From Microbacterium sediminis (GTDB lineage: Bacteria > Actinomycetota > Actinomycetes > Actinomycetales > Microbacteriaceae), in NCBI RefSeq assembly GCF_004564075.1, contig NZ_CP038256.1, positions 248,001 through 312,000 on the forward strand: 64,000 nucleotides of DNA, read 5' to 3'. Below the pieces are notes generated by a model. It saw only the letters and a list, made by a program, of their open reading frames with translations, was not told the origin of the DNA and did no database searches. Both the position numbers and the translations under genes were made by a program. Below are positions 11,353 to 19,612 of this stretch, piece by piece. Each line of letters begins with the position of its first letter. Position 1 is the first letter of the stretch.

Positions 11353-11418
11353 TTCGTCGCGTGCGGCGCGGCCGTGCCGATGGTGGCCCGCCGGGCCGCG
11401 GTGTGGAAGGTTGGAGCC

Positions 11419-13383
11419 ATGGTCGGACGCATTCCCGTCATCGAGGTCCACCCCGTCGTGCACGGCGGAGAACGGCCGGCGAAGGCGACCGTGGGCGAGC
11501 CGCTCCCGATCCGCGCGACCGTCTTCCGCGAGGGGCACGATCAGCTCGGCACCGAGGCGGTGCTGATCGGCCCCGACGGCACCCGCCGCCCGCCGGTGCG
11601 GATGCGCGAGCTCGTCCCCGGCACCGATCGCTACGAGGCCTGGGTCACCCCCGACGCCGAGGGGGCGTGGGCCTTCGAGGTGCAGGCGTTCAGCGATCCG
11701 CTGCACACGTGGACGCACGACGCGGGCCTGAAGATCCCCGCGGGCGTCGACGTCGACCTCATGTTCCTCGAGGCGCGGCTGCTGCTGGAGCGGATCGCCG
11801 ACGCGCACAGCCTGGCCGGCCCCCATCGCACCGCGCACGCCGCCGCGCTCGCCGCGGCGACCGATGCCTCGCGTCCGCCCGAGGCGCGGCTGGCGGTGCT
11901 CACCGGGCCTGAGACGCAGGAGCTGTTCGAGACGCACCCGCTGCGCGATCTGCTCACCGTCGCCGGCCCCTACCCGCTGTTCGCCGACCGCGCCCGCGCG
12001 CTCTTCGGATCCTGGTACGAATTCTTCCCCCGCTCGGAGGGCGCGAAGATCGACCGCAGGACCAAGAAGCTCGTCAGCGGCACGTTCCGCACCGCGGCCA
12101 AGAGCCTCGATCGCGTCGCCGCGATGGGCTTCGACGTGCTGTACCTGCCGCCGATCCACCCGATCGGCGAGGTGAATCGCAAGGGCCGGAACAACACGCT
12201 GGCCCCCGGGCCCGACGACCCGGGGTCGCCGTGGGCGATCGGATCCCGCCACGGCGGACACGACGCGATCCACCCCGACCTCGGCACGTTCGCCGACTTC
12301 GACGCCTTCGTGCGCCGGGCGAAGCGGCTCGGGATCGAGGTCGCGCTCGACCTCGCGCTGCAGGCCGCGCCCGATCACCCCTGGGTGAGCGAGCACCCGT
12401 CGTTCTTCCGGCACCGCGCCGACGGATCGATCGCCTACGCCGAGAACCCGCCGAAGAAATACCAGGACATCTACCCGATCTTCTTCGACGACGACCTCGA
12501 GGGCGTCCTCGCCGAGGTGGAGCGGGTGGTCCGGCTGTGGATGAGCCACGGCGTGCGCATCTTCCGCGTCGACAACCCGCACACCAAGCCCGTGGCGTTC
12601 TGGGAGCGGCTGCTCGGATCGATCCGCGAGACCGATCCCGACGTGATCTTCCTCAGCGAGGCGTTCACGCGGCCGGCGATGATGCGCACACTCGGCGCGA
12701 TCGGCTTCCACCAGTCGTACACGTACTTCACGTGGCGCGTGGAGAAGGGCGAGATCGAGGACTACCTGCGCGAGGTGACGAGCGAGACCGATCACCTCAT
12801 GCGGCCGAGCTTCTGGGTGAACACCCCCGACATCCTGCACGCGAGTCTGCAGTACGGCGGACCGGCCATGTTCGCCATCCGGGCCACGCTCGCGGCCATG
12901 GCCACGCCCACGTGGGGCATGTACGCCGGCTACGAGCTGTTCGAGCACGTGGCGCTGCGCCCGGGCAGCGAGGAGTACCTCGACAGCGAGAAGTACCAGA
13001 TCCGCGTGCGCGACTGGACGGGCGCCGAGGAGAGCGGCAAGACCCTCGCCCCGTACATCGCGCGGCTCAACGAGCTGCGCCGCGCCCACCCGGCGCTGCA
13101 GCTCCTGCGCAACCTCGTGGTGCACCGCACCGACGACGATCACGTCCTCTGCTTCTCGAAGACCCACGGCGACGACACCGTGATCGTCGTCATCAACCTC
13201 GACCCGCACGGCGCGCGCGAGACGACCGTGCACCTCGATCTGGAGGCGGCGGGCCTGCCCGAGCGCTTCCTCGTACACGACGAGCTCACCGGCGCCGAGT
13301 GGGTCTGGGGCGAGCACGACTACGTGCGCCTGGAGCCGACCGGCGACGTGGCGCACATCCTGAGCGTGAGGGCGGTGCCGTGA
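11419..13383 (+). CDS. glgE: Maltosyltransferase GlgE (alpha-1,4-glucan:maltose-1-phosphate maltosyltransferase)
   Basis: Extends alpha-glucan by transferring maltose from maltose-1-phosphate (GH13 subfamily 3). It has 654 residues. An N-terminal beta domain and the GlgE helical insert precede the catalytic barrel. The nucleophile is Asp385 (FRVDNPHTKP) and the acid/base is Glu414 (FLSEAFTRP); their 29-residue spacing equals that of Streptomyces GlgE (394/423). The motif LPPIHPIGEVNRKGRNN is a GlgE signature. The ATG at 11419 has GGAG close upstream, and the stop overlaps the glgB ATG (TGATG). Pep2 and TreS, which supply maltose-1-phosphate, are not in the window. Confidence 0.96.
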   Translation: MVGRIPVIEVHPVVHGGERPAKATVGEPLPIRATVFREGHDQLGTEAVLIGPDGTRRPPVRMRELVPGTDRYEAWVTPDAEGAWAFEVQAFSDPLHTWTHDAGLKIPAGVDVDLMFLEARLLLERIADAHSLAGPHRTAHAAALAAATDASRPPEARLAVLTGPETQELFETHPLRDLLTVAGPYPLFADRARALFGSWYEFFPRSEGAKIDRRTKKLVSGTFRTAAKSLDRVAAMGFDVLYLPPIHPIGEVNRKGRNNTLAPGPDDPGSPWAIGSRHGGHDAIHPDLGTFADFDAFVRRAKRLGIEVALDLALQAAPDHPWVSEHPSFFRHRADGSIAYAENPPKKYQDIYPIFFDDDLEGVLAEVERVVRLWMSHGVRIFRVDNPHTKPVAFWERLLGSIRETDPDVIFLSEAFTRPAMMRTLGAIGFHQSYTYFTWRVEKGEIEDYLREVTSETDHLMRPSFWVNTPDILHASLQYGGPAMFAIRATLAAMATPTWGMYAGYELFEHVALRPGSEEYLDSEKYQIRVRDWTGAEESGKTLAPYIARLNELRRAHPALQLLRNLVVHRTDDDHVLCFSKTHGDDTVIVVINLDPHGARETTVHLDLEAAGLPERFLVHDELTGAEWVWGEHDYVRLEPTGDVAHILSVRAVP

Positions 13384-15593
13384 TGCCCGAGATCCTGCCC
13401 GTCGACACCGACGAGCTCGCCGCGATCGCCGCCGGGACGCACCGCGACCCGCACGCGGTGCTCGGCCCGCACCCGCACGGGGGCGACGTGACGGTGCGGG
13501 TGCTGCGGCCGCTGGCCAGCGGGGTCGCCGTCACCTACATCGCGCCGCCGAGCCGCCGGCACCCGGACGGGCGGCACCGCGTGGAGCTGGAGCACGAGCA
13601 GGACGGCATCTGGGTGGGGGTGCTCACCGGCGTGCCCGAGGGCGACGTGCCGGCGTACCGGATCGAGACCAGCTACGCCGACGGATCGACGCACGAGGCC
13701 GACGACCCGTACCGGTTCCTGCCCACCCTCGGCCCGCTCGATCTCCACCTGATCGGCGAGGGGCGGCACGAGCGGCTGTGGCAGGTGCTCGGCGCGCACG
13801 TGCACGAGTACGACGGGCTCGGCGCATGGCCGAACGTGCGGGGCACGGCGTTCGCGGTGTGGGCCCCGCGGGCGCGGGCCGTTCGCGTGAAGGCGGACTT
13901 CAACAACTGGGACGGCCGCGAGCACCCCATGCGGCAGCTGGGCACGAGCGGCGTCTGGGAGCTGTTCGTACCGGATGTGGGCAGCGGCACGCACTACAAG
14001 TACGACATCCTCGGCGCCGATGGGCGGTGGCGCCTCAAGGCCGATCCGATGGCCCAGTACGCCGAGGTGCCGCCGCTGACGGCCTCGGTGGTGCACGAGT
14101 CGCGGTACGCGTGGAACGACGCGGCCTGGCTCGAGCGGCGCGTCGCGAGCGCCGCGCGCGGGCACACCGATCAGCCGATGTCGATCTACGAGGTGCACCT
14201 GGCCTCGTGGCGCAAGGACCGCTCGTACGCGCAGCTGGCCGACGAGCTCGTCGCCTACGTGGCCGACCTGGGCTTCACGCACGTGGAGCTCATGCCCGTC
14301 ATGCAGCACCCCTTCGGCGGGTCGTGGGGCTACCACGTGACCGGCTACTACGCGCCCGACAGCCGGTTCGGCGATCCCGACGGCCTGCGCCTGCTCATCG
14401 ATCGCCTGCACCAGGCGGGCATCGGGGTGATCCTCGACTGGGTGCCGGGGCACTTCGCCACCGACGAGTGGGCGCTGGCCCGCTTCGACGGGCAGCCGCT
14501 GTACGAGGACCCCAACCCGCAGCGCGGCTGGCACAAGGAGTGGGGATCGCACATCTTCGACTTCGGCCACCGCGAGGTGCGCAACTTCCTCTACGCCAAC
14601 GCCGTCTACTGGCTCGAGGAGTTCCACGCCGACGGCCTGCGGGTGGACGGCGTCGCCTCGATGCTCTACCTCGACTACGCCCGCGAGGCGGGGGAGTGGT
14701 CGCCGAACGTGCACGGCGGGCGCGAGAACCTCGAGGCCGTGGCGTTCCTGCAGGAGATGAACGCGACCGTGTACCGCCGCGTGCCCGGCGTCGTGACGAT
14801 CGCCGAGGAGTCGACGGCCTGGCCGGGCGTGACCCGGCCCACCTCGGAGGGCGGGCTCGGCTTCGGGTTCAAGTGGAACATGGGCTGGATGCACGACACG
14901 CTCGGCTACGTCTCGCGCGACCCCGTGCACCGCTCGCACCACCACCACGACATGACGTTCTCGCTCACCTACGCCTGGAGCGAGAACTACGTCCTCCCGC
15001 TGTCGCACGACGAGGTGGTCCACGGCAAGGGGTCGCTGCTGCGCAAGGTGCCGGGCGATCGCTGGCGGCAGCTGGCCACCCTGCGCGCCTACCTCGCCTT
15101 CATGTGGGCGCACCCCGGCAAGCAGCTGCTGTTCATGGGCGGCGAGCTCGGCCAGGAGTCCGAGTGGGCGGAGTCGCGCGAGCTGGACTGGTGGCTGCTC
15201 GACCTGCCCGATCACCGGGGCGTGCAGCAGGCGGTGCGCGACCTCAACGCGCGCTACCGCGAGACGCCGGCGCTGTGGGCGCGCGACGCCTCCCCCGAGG
15301 GCTTCGCGTGGATCGAGGCCGACGACGCGGCGGCCAACGTGCTCGCCTTCGCGCGACGATCGCCCGACGGATCCCTGCTGGTGTGCGCGAGCAACTTCTC
15401 GGCCATGCCGCACGAGCGCTACGTGCTGCGCTTCCCGGCCGCGGGCGCGTGGGACGAGATCCTCAACACCGACGCCGCCGAGTACGGCGGGTCGGGCGTC
15501 GGCAACCTCGGGCGCATCGAGGTGCCCGAGGGCCTCGCGACCGCCGTCGCGCTGCCGCCGCTCGGCACGGTCTGGTTCCGCCTCGCCGGGTGA
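13383..15593 (+). CDS. glgB: 1,4-alpha-glucan branching enzyme
   Basis: Introduces alpha-1,6 branches into the linear glucan made by GlgE. It has 736 residues: N1 domain (about 15-110), CBM48 (about 130-225), a GH13_9 barrel and a C-terminal beta domain. Catalytic Asp422 (LRVDGVASMLY) and Glu475 (TIAEESTAWP) are 53 residues apart, as in E. coli GlgB (405/458). The start overlaps the glgE stop, so the two are translationally coupled, an arrangement common in GlgE-pathway actinobacteria. The last six codons are repeated downstream in the 3' flank. Confidence 0.96.
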   Translation: MPEILPVDTDELAAIAAGTHRDPHAVLGPHPHGGDVTVRVLRPLASGVAVTYIAPPSRRHPDGRHRVELEHEQDGIWVGVLTGVPEGDVPAYRIETSYADGSTHEADDPYRFLPTLGPLDLHLIGEGRHERLWQVLGAHVHEYDGLGAWPNVRGTAFAVWAPRARAVRVKADFNNWDGREHPMRQLGTSGVWELFVPDVGSGTHYKYDILGADGRWRLKADPMAQYAEVPPLTASVVHESRYAWNDAAWLERRVASAARGHTDQPMSIYEVHLASWRKDRSYAQLADELVAYVADLGFTHVELMPVMQHPFGGSWGYHVTGYYAPDSRFGDPDGLRLLIDRLHQAGIGVILDWVPGHFATDEWALARFDGQPLYEDPNPQRGWHKEWGSHIFDFGHREVRNFLYANAVYWLEEFHADGLRVDGVASMLYLDYAREAGEWSPNVHGGRENLEAVAFLQEMNATVYRRVPGVVTIAEESTAWPGVTRPTSEGGLGFGFKWNMGWMHDTLGYVSRDPVHRSHHHHDMTFSLTYAWSENYVLPLSHDEVVHGKGSLLRKVPGDRWRQLATLRAYLAFMWAHPGKQLLFMGGELGQESEWAESRELDWWLLDLPDHRGVQQAVRDLNARYRETPALWARDASPEGFAWIEADDAAANVLAFARRSPDGSLLVCASNFSAMPHERYVLRFPAAGAWDEILNTDAAEYGGSGVGNLGRIEVPEGLATAVALPPLGTVWFRLAG

Positions 15594-15641
15594 CGGCGGG
15601 TCGCTGCCGTTCGGGGCCGAGCGGGTTCCGCCTCGCCGGGT
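15574..15641 (+). repeat. 18-bp direct repeat at the 3' end of glgB
   Basis: GGTTCCGCCTCGCCGGGT occurs at 15574-15591 (the last codons of glgB) and again at 15624-15641 in non-coding DNA, offset by 50 bp. It looks like a local duplication or the scar of a past insertion. Confidence 0.8.
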
Positions 15642-15673
15642 CATGCGCAAGGTGGCGCAGCGGGCACGACGAA

Positions 15674-15697
15674 ACGCCGGCCCCAGGGGACCGGCGT
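15674..15697 (-). terminator. Hairpin between glgB and the convergent membrane-protein gene
   Basis: ACGCCGGCCCC and GGACCGGCGT pair with one mismatch around a short AGG loop. It lies 18 nt beyond the minus-strand stop at 15716 and about 80 nt beyond glgB, so it may serve both directions. Confidence 0.55.
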
Positions 15698-15715
15698 CAC
15701 GTCGCGCGTGGTGGC

Positions 15716-15988
15716 TTAGGAGCGCGTACCGCTTCGGCGCCCCGTGATGAGGCCCCAGATCAGCAGCACGACGATGGCGCCACCGATCGCAAGCAGCCAG
15801 CTCTCCAGGCTCCAGAACTCCTCGAGTCCGACGCCGAAGATCGCGGTGCCGATCCAGCCGCCGACGACCGCGCCGACGACACCGAGAAGCAGCGTGGCGA
15901 GCCATCCGCCGCCCTGCTCGCCCGGCAGGATCGCCTTCGCAATAGCTCCAGCGATGAGGCCGAGGATGATGAAAGCGATGAAGCCCAT
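15716..15988 (-). CDS. GlsB/YeaQ/YmgE family small membrane protein
   Basis: Small integral membrane protein of the so-called transglycosylase-associated family, often stress-induced; molecular function not established. The 90 residues contain three predicted membrane helices with Gly-rich packing (IILGLIAGAIAKAILPGEQGGG, LLLGVVGAVVGGWIG, LLAIGGAIVVLLIWGLI) and a short basic tail. The ATG at 15988 is chosen because AAAGGAGC lies 5-6 nt upstream and the family signature MGFIAFIILGLIAG starts there. Monocistronic, convergent with glgB. Confidence 0.9.
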   Translation of the reverse strand: MGFIAFIILGLIAGAIAKAILPGEQGGGWLATLLLGVVGAVVGGWIGTAIFGVGLEEFWSLESWLLAIGGAIVVLLIWGLITGRRSGTRS

Positions 15989-16087
15989 GGTCAGCTCCTT
16001 TCGTGCGGGCCCGTTGCCCGATGCCCCCACGCTAGGGACGCCGCCGGAGCCAGACGAGAGGCTTGACAAACGCCTCGCGGCTCGGGA

Positions 16088-16675
16088 TCAGGCCGGATCC
16101 AGGCGCAGCACGTTCGACTCGCCCACGGTGAGGTCGTCGTCGAGTCGCAGCGAGCGGGCGAGCTCGTCGATCGCGCCGAGCACGGTGCCGAAGCGCTCGC
16201 GGTCGGGGCTCATCGCGGTGAGCGTGACGAGGTGCGATCCCGTGTCCCACGTGTAGGTCGCCGTGGGCGGGGCGTTCTCGCCGCGCGGCAGATCGATGAC
16301 GAGGCGCTCGCCCGTGCCGAGATGCGGGCTGTGGAACGCCTCGGTGTCGTCGAACTCCATCGGCATCATGGCCCGCGCCGCCCGCAGGTGCGGGGTCAGC
16401 TCCTGCAGCTGCGCCGTCGCGATGAGCAGCTCCGGGTCGTCGCGCCAGACCCACGCGAGCACGCGGCCGTCCATGCGCTTCATGATCATCGGCACGAACT
16501 GGCTCATGAGCCACGGAGCCATCCGGCCGCTCGGGGTCTCGAGCCCCATCTGGCGGCGCGACGAGTCCAGCAGCATCCGGATCGCCGCCTTGCGGTGACG
16601 CCGCCCGCGCAGTCCCAGGCTGCCGGTGACGGGCACCCAGAGCCGCTCGTCGGCGGTGGCGGTCAGGCGGGGCAT
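16088..16675 (-). CDS. Conserved hypothetical protein
   Basis: Not recognised. The protein has 195 residues, with no signal peptide and no membrane segment. The middle is rich in Arg and Met (RRQMGLETPSGRMAPW, MIMKRMDGRV) and the C-terminal half alternates as expected for a beta-rich fold. The reading frame has the codon bias of its neighbours, which supports a real gene. The ATG at 16675 was chosen because GGAG lies just upstream and a TACGCT box lies 6 nt before it. It diverges from apt and sits 99 bp upstream of the small membrane-protein gene. Confidence 0.65.
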   Translation of the reverse strand: MPRLTATADERLWVPVTGSLGLRGRRHRKAAIRMLLDSSRRQMGLETPSGRMAPWLMSQFVPMIMKRMDGRVLAWVWRDDPELLIATAQLQELTPHLRAARAMMPMEFDDTEAFHSPHLGTGERLVIDLPRGENAPPTATYTWDTGSHLVTLTAMSPDRERFGTVLGAIDELARSLRLDDDLTVGESNVLRLDPA

Positions 16676-16681
16676 GGCTCC

Positions 16682-16687
16682 AGCGTA
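16682..16687 (-). promoter_or_regulatory. -10 box of the 16675 gene
   Basis: On the minus strand, TACGCT, 6 nt, then the ATG at 16675. The spacer GGAGCC also contains a GGAG, so both leaderless and SD-led initiation are possible. Confidence 0.45.
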
Positions 16688-16742
16688 CGGCGCGGCGCTG
16701 AGAGGCGGCCCGCCGTCCCGGCTGTCGTCCATCTCGCCCCGA

Positions 16743-16748
16743 TACCCT
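16743..16748 (+). promoter_or_regulatory. -10 box of apt, leaderless geometry
   Basis: TACCCT followed by 7 nt and the apt GTG at 16756; no Shine-Dalgarno sequence is visible. Confidence 0.5.
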
Positions 16749-16755
16749 GTGCGAC

Positions 16756-17271
16756 GTGACCAACGCCCTCGCCCGAGCCGAGTCGCTCATCGCCGTGACC
16801 CCCGACTACCCGGAACCCGGCGTGCTGTTCCGCGACATCTCGCCGCTCCTCGCCGACGGGCCCGCGCTGCGCGCCGTCGCCGACGAGCTCATCCGCCCGT
16901 TCGACGGGGCGTTCGACATCGTCGGCGGCATCGAGGCGCGCGGGTTTCTGCTCGCCGGCTACGTGTCGGCGCTCACCGGCGTGGGCATGCTGCCCATCCG
17001 CAAGGCCGGCAAGCTGCCGCGCCCGGCCGCCGCGGTCTCGTACGCGCTCGAGTACGGCACGGCCACCATCGAGGGCCCCGACGTGCTCGCCCCGGGCCAG
17101 CGCGTGCTGCTGCTCGACGACGTGCTCGCCACGGGCGGCACGCTCACCGCGGCGCAGGAGCTGGTGCGCGAGCTCGGCGCCGTCGTGGCCGGCTCGGCGG
17201 TGATCCTCGAGCTCGAGGGCCTGCGCGGCCGCGAGCACGCCGGCGACGTGCACACCGTCTTCACCGCGTAG
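16756..17271 (+). CDS. apt: Adenine phosphoribosyltransferase
   Basis: Salvages adenine with PRPP to AMP in the cytoplasm. The 171 residues carry the PRPP-binding loop VLLLDDVLATGGT (about 116-128), the FRDISPLL segment near the N-terminus and IEARGFL, all typical of APRT. The GTG at 16756 is preferred for its upstream TACCCT box. It is convergent with a purine permease gene across a strong shared hairpin, which fits a role in base salvage. Confidence 0.95.
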   Translation: MTNALARAESLIAVTPDYPEPGVLFRDISPLLADGPALRAVADELIRPFDGAFDIVGGIEARGFLLAGYVSALTGVGMLPIRKAGKLPRPAAAVSYALEYGTATIEGPDVLAPGQRVLLLDDVLATGGTLTAAQELVRELGAVVAGSAVILELEGLRGREHAGDVHTVFTA

Positions 17272-17284
17272 ACCGCAGACACAA

Positions 17285-17320
17285 AACGGGCCCGGACACC
17301 GCGCGGTGTCCGGGCCCGTT
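17285..17320. terminator. Bidirectional terminator between apt and the purine permease
   Basis: A 36-bp perfect palindrome. The left arm AACGGGCCCGGACACCGC (17285-17302) is the exact reverse complement of the right arm (17303-17320). It lies 14 nt after the apt stop and 9 nt after the permease stop, and carries A/T flanks suited to termination in both directions. Confidence 0.85.
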
Positions 17321-17329
17321 CGCGTCCGG

Positions 17330-18784
17330 TCAGACGCCGAGCGCGGCGCGGATCGGGTCGAGCGTGAAGTACACGACGAACAGCGCCGAGGCGAGCCACA
17401 TCAGCCAGTGGATCTCGCGCGCCTTGCCCTGGGCGAGCTTGACGATCACGTAGGCGATGAAGCCGGCGCCGATGCCGTCCGAGATCGAGTAGGTGAACGG
17501 CATGATCGCGATCGTCAGGAACGCCGGGATCGCGACCTCCATCTTCGTCCAGTCGATGCCGGAGATCTGAGTCATCATGAGGAACCCGACGAGCACGAGC
17601 GCGGGGGCCGCGGCCTCGTAGGGCACCAGCGCCACGAGCGGCGACAGGAACGTGGCCAGCAGGAAGGCGATGCCCGTCACCACGGACGCCAGGCCCGTGC
17701 GCGCGCCGTCGCCGACGCCCGAGGTCGACTCGACGTACGAGGTGTTCGACGACACCGACCCCACGCCACCGGCGACCGCGGCGAGCGAGTCGACGATGAG
17801 GATGCGGCGGGTCTGCGGCGGGTTGCCCTTCTCGTCGAGCAGCTTCGCCTCGGCGCCGACGGCGACCATCGTGCCCATCGTGTCGAAGAAGTCGGCCAGC
17901 AGCAGCGTGAAGATCAGCAGCACGGCGGTGACGATGCCGATCCGATCCCACGAGGTGAGGATGTTGAACTGACCCAGCAGCGAGAAGTCGGGGGCGCTCA
18001 CGACGCCCGTGAACCGCGGCGCCGAGTTCCAGCCGCCGGGGTTGTCCTCGCTCGCGGCGCCGATGCGCAGCGTGGCCTCGAGGATCACGGCCAGGACGGT
18101 GGCCACGAGGATCGCGATGAGCATGGCGCCGCGCACCTTGCGCACCCACAGCACGATGGCCAGCACGAGGCCGACGACGAAGACGAGGATCGGCCAGGTG
18201 CCGAGGTTGCCCAGGGCCAGGATCGTCGATCCGGTCTCGACGAAGCCGGCGTTGGTGAGGCCGATGAGCGTGATGAACAGGCCGATGCCCACGCCGATCG
18301 CGACCTTCAGCTCGCGCGGCACGGCGTTGAACACCGCCTCGCGGAACCCGGTCAGCACGAGCAGCAGGATGATGAGGCCCTCGATGACCACGAGGCCCAT
18401 CGCGTCGGCCCACGTCACGCCCGGCAGGCCGGCGATCGAGAACGCGACGACGGCGTTGAGGCCGAGACCGGCGGCCAGCGCCATGGGGTAGTTGGCGACG
18501 ACGCCCATGAGGATCGTCATGATGCCGGCGATCAGCGCCGTGGCAGACGCGATCATCTGCACGTTGGGCGCATCACCGCCGCCGAGGAAGCTGCCGGTGC
18601 CGTCGGGCACCGTGCCGATGATCAGCGGGTTCAGGATCACGATGTAGCACATCGCGAAGAAGGTCACCAGGCCGCCGCGCACCTCGGTGCCGATGGTGGA
18701 GCCGCGCTCGGTGATCTTGAAGAAACGGTCGATCGCGCCGCCCCGTCCGGGGGCGCGCGTCACCGTGGAGGTCTCGTTCGCCAT
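17330..18784 (-). CDS. NCS2 family purine permease (AzgA/PbuG type)
   Basis: Proton-coupled importer of hypoxanthine, guanine or adenine; the exact base cannot be read from sequence. The 484 residues have about 12-14 predicted membrane segments. Family motifs include GLVTFFAMCYIVILNP near the N-terminus, AAGLGLNAVVAFS, GIGLFITLIGL, LLLADFFDTMGTMVAVG and SVSSNTSYVESTSGVGDGARTGL. The start is the ATG at 18784, where the homology begins, although the upstream SD is weak. It lies 68 bp downstream of the XRE-cupin regulator on the same strand and may be its target or co-transcribed. Convergent with apt. Confidence 0.9.
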   Translation of the reverse strand: MANETSTVTRAPGRGGAIDRFFKITERGSTIGTEVRGGLVTFFAMCYIVILNPLIIGTVPDGTGSFLGGGDAPNVQMIASATALIAGIMTILMGVVANYPMALAAGLGLNAVVAFSIAGLPGVTWADAMGLVVIEGLIILLLVLTGFREAVFNAVPRELKVAIGVGIGLFITLIGLTNAGFVETGSTILALGNLGTWPILVFVVGLVLAIVLWVRKVRGAMLIAILVATVLAVILEATLRIGAASEDNPGGWNSAPRFTGVVSAPDFSLLGQFNILTSWDRIGIVTAVLLIFTLLLADFFDTMGTMVAVGAEAKLLDEKGNPPQTRRILIVDSLAAVAGGVGSVSSNTSYVESTSGVGDGARTGLASVVTGIAFLLATFLSPLVALVPYEAAAPALVLVGFLMMTQISGIDWTKMEVAIPAFLTIAIMPFTYSISDGIGAGFIAYVIVKLAQGKAREIHWLMWLASALFVVYFTLDPIRAALGV

Positions 18785-18852
18785 GAGAGAAATTCTTTCA
18801 TGCCCGTATTGCCTCCTCGTTTCCGGGCAGGTAGAGGGAGGCGTCGCCGGCG

Positions 18853-19422
18853 TCAGGCGGGGTGCACGATGAGCCAGCGGGCGACGACCGGCTCGGTGCC
18901 CGTGTTGTGCAGGCGGTGCGGCCGGCTGCACGGGTACGTCACGGAGTCGCCGGCGCGCAGCACGACGATCTCGTCGTCGAAGTCGATCGTGAGCTCGCCC
19001 GACAGGACGTGCCCGACCTCGTAGCCCTCGTGCCGGAAGAGCCCGTCCTTCGTCGCGGTGCTTCCCGGCGGATACACCGACTCGAAGTAGTCCACGCCCG
19101 GCGTCTCGGCTGGCGACAGTCGGCGGAACACGACGCCGCTTCCCAGCTCGACATAGTCGACATCGGCGGCGCGCTCGATCGCGACGTCGGACGGCTCGTC
19201 CGGGCGCGCGGTGAGGACGGCCGACATCGGCACGCCGAGCGCGTCGGTGATCGTGATCAGGCGGGACACGCTCGGCTGCATGACGCCGCGCTCGATCTGC
19301 GAGACCGCGCTCGTCGAGACGCCGATGCGACGGGCGAGCGCGGCCGCCGACAGCCCCGCCCGCAGGCGCACCTCGCGGAGGCGTCGTCCGACATGCATCG
19401 GGGCGTCGGAAGGGGCGGGCAC
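18853..19422 (-). CDS. XRE-family regulator with C-terminal cupin domain
   Basis: Transcription factor with an N-terminal helix-turn-helix (about 10-65: LREVRLRAGLSAAALARRIG, then STSAVSQIERGVMQPSV) and a C-terminal cupin_2 barrel (about 115-185: HEGYEVGHVLSGELTIDFD) that would sense a small ligand. The GTG at 19422 is favoured because TACGAT lies 6 nt upstream and no SD exists; the ATG at 19398 is an alternative. It diverges from the allantoin operon, and two near-identical palindromes at 19499-19541 in the shared gap are likely its operators. The ligand is inferred to be a purine or ureide from context only. Confidence 0.85.
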   Translation of the reverse strand: MPAPSDAPMHVGRRLREVRLRAGLSAAALARRIGVSTSAVSQIERGVMQPSVSRLITITDALGVPMSAVLTARPDEPSDVAIERAADVDYVELGSGVVFRRLSPAETPGVDYFESVYPPGSTATKDGLFRHEGYEVGHVLSGELTIDFDDEIVVLRAGDSVTYPCSRPHRLHNTGTEPVVARWLIVHPA

Positions 19423-19428
19423 AGGGGG

Positions 19429-19434
19429 ATCGTA
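19429..19434 (-). promoter_or_regulatory. -10 box of the XRE-cupin gene, leaderless geometry
   Basis: On the minus strand, TACGAT then 6 nt then GTG. It sits about 65 bp from the first GTGAAG palindrome. Confidence 0.5.
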
Positions 19435-19498
19435 ACCGGCCCCGGCCGCCGGAGACGGTTTTACATCGCCGCAACACACGCGACACAGGAACGGGAGC

Positions 19499-19541
19499 GT
19501 GAAGCGATAGCTTCACACCCCAGGTGAAGTGATCGCTTCAC
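19499..19541. promoter_or_regulatory. Two tandem operators upstream of the allantoin operon
   Basis: GTGAAGCGATAGCTTCAC (19499-19516) and GTGAAGTGATCGCTTCAC (19524-19541) are each near-perfect 18-bp palindromes with a shared GTGAAGYGATNGCTTCAC form and centres 25 bp apart. They lie between the XRE-cupin gene and the NCS1 permease gene and are the best candidates for the regulator's binding sites. Confidence 0.8.
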
Positions 19542-19612
19542 ACGGCGCATCGTCCGGGGCACCTGACCGGAGCTCCACTCCGACACCCCACACCTCTTCG
19601 AAAGGTGCACTC

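Noticed and set aside
17285..17320. Long perfect palindrome as a regulator-binding site
   Set aside because: It lies between two convergent stops rather than at a promoter, so a shared terminator is the simpler reading.
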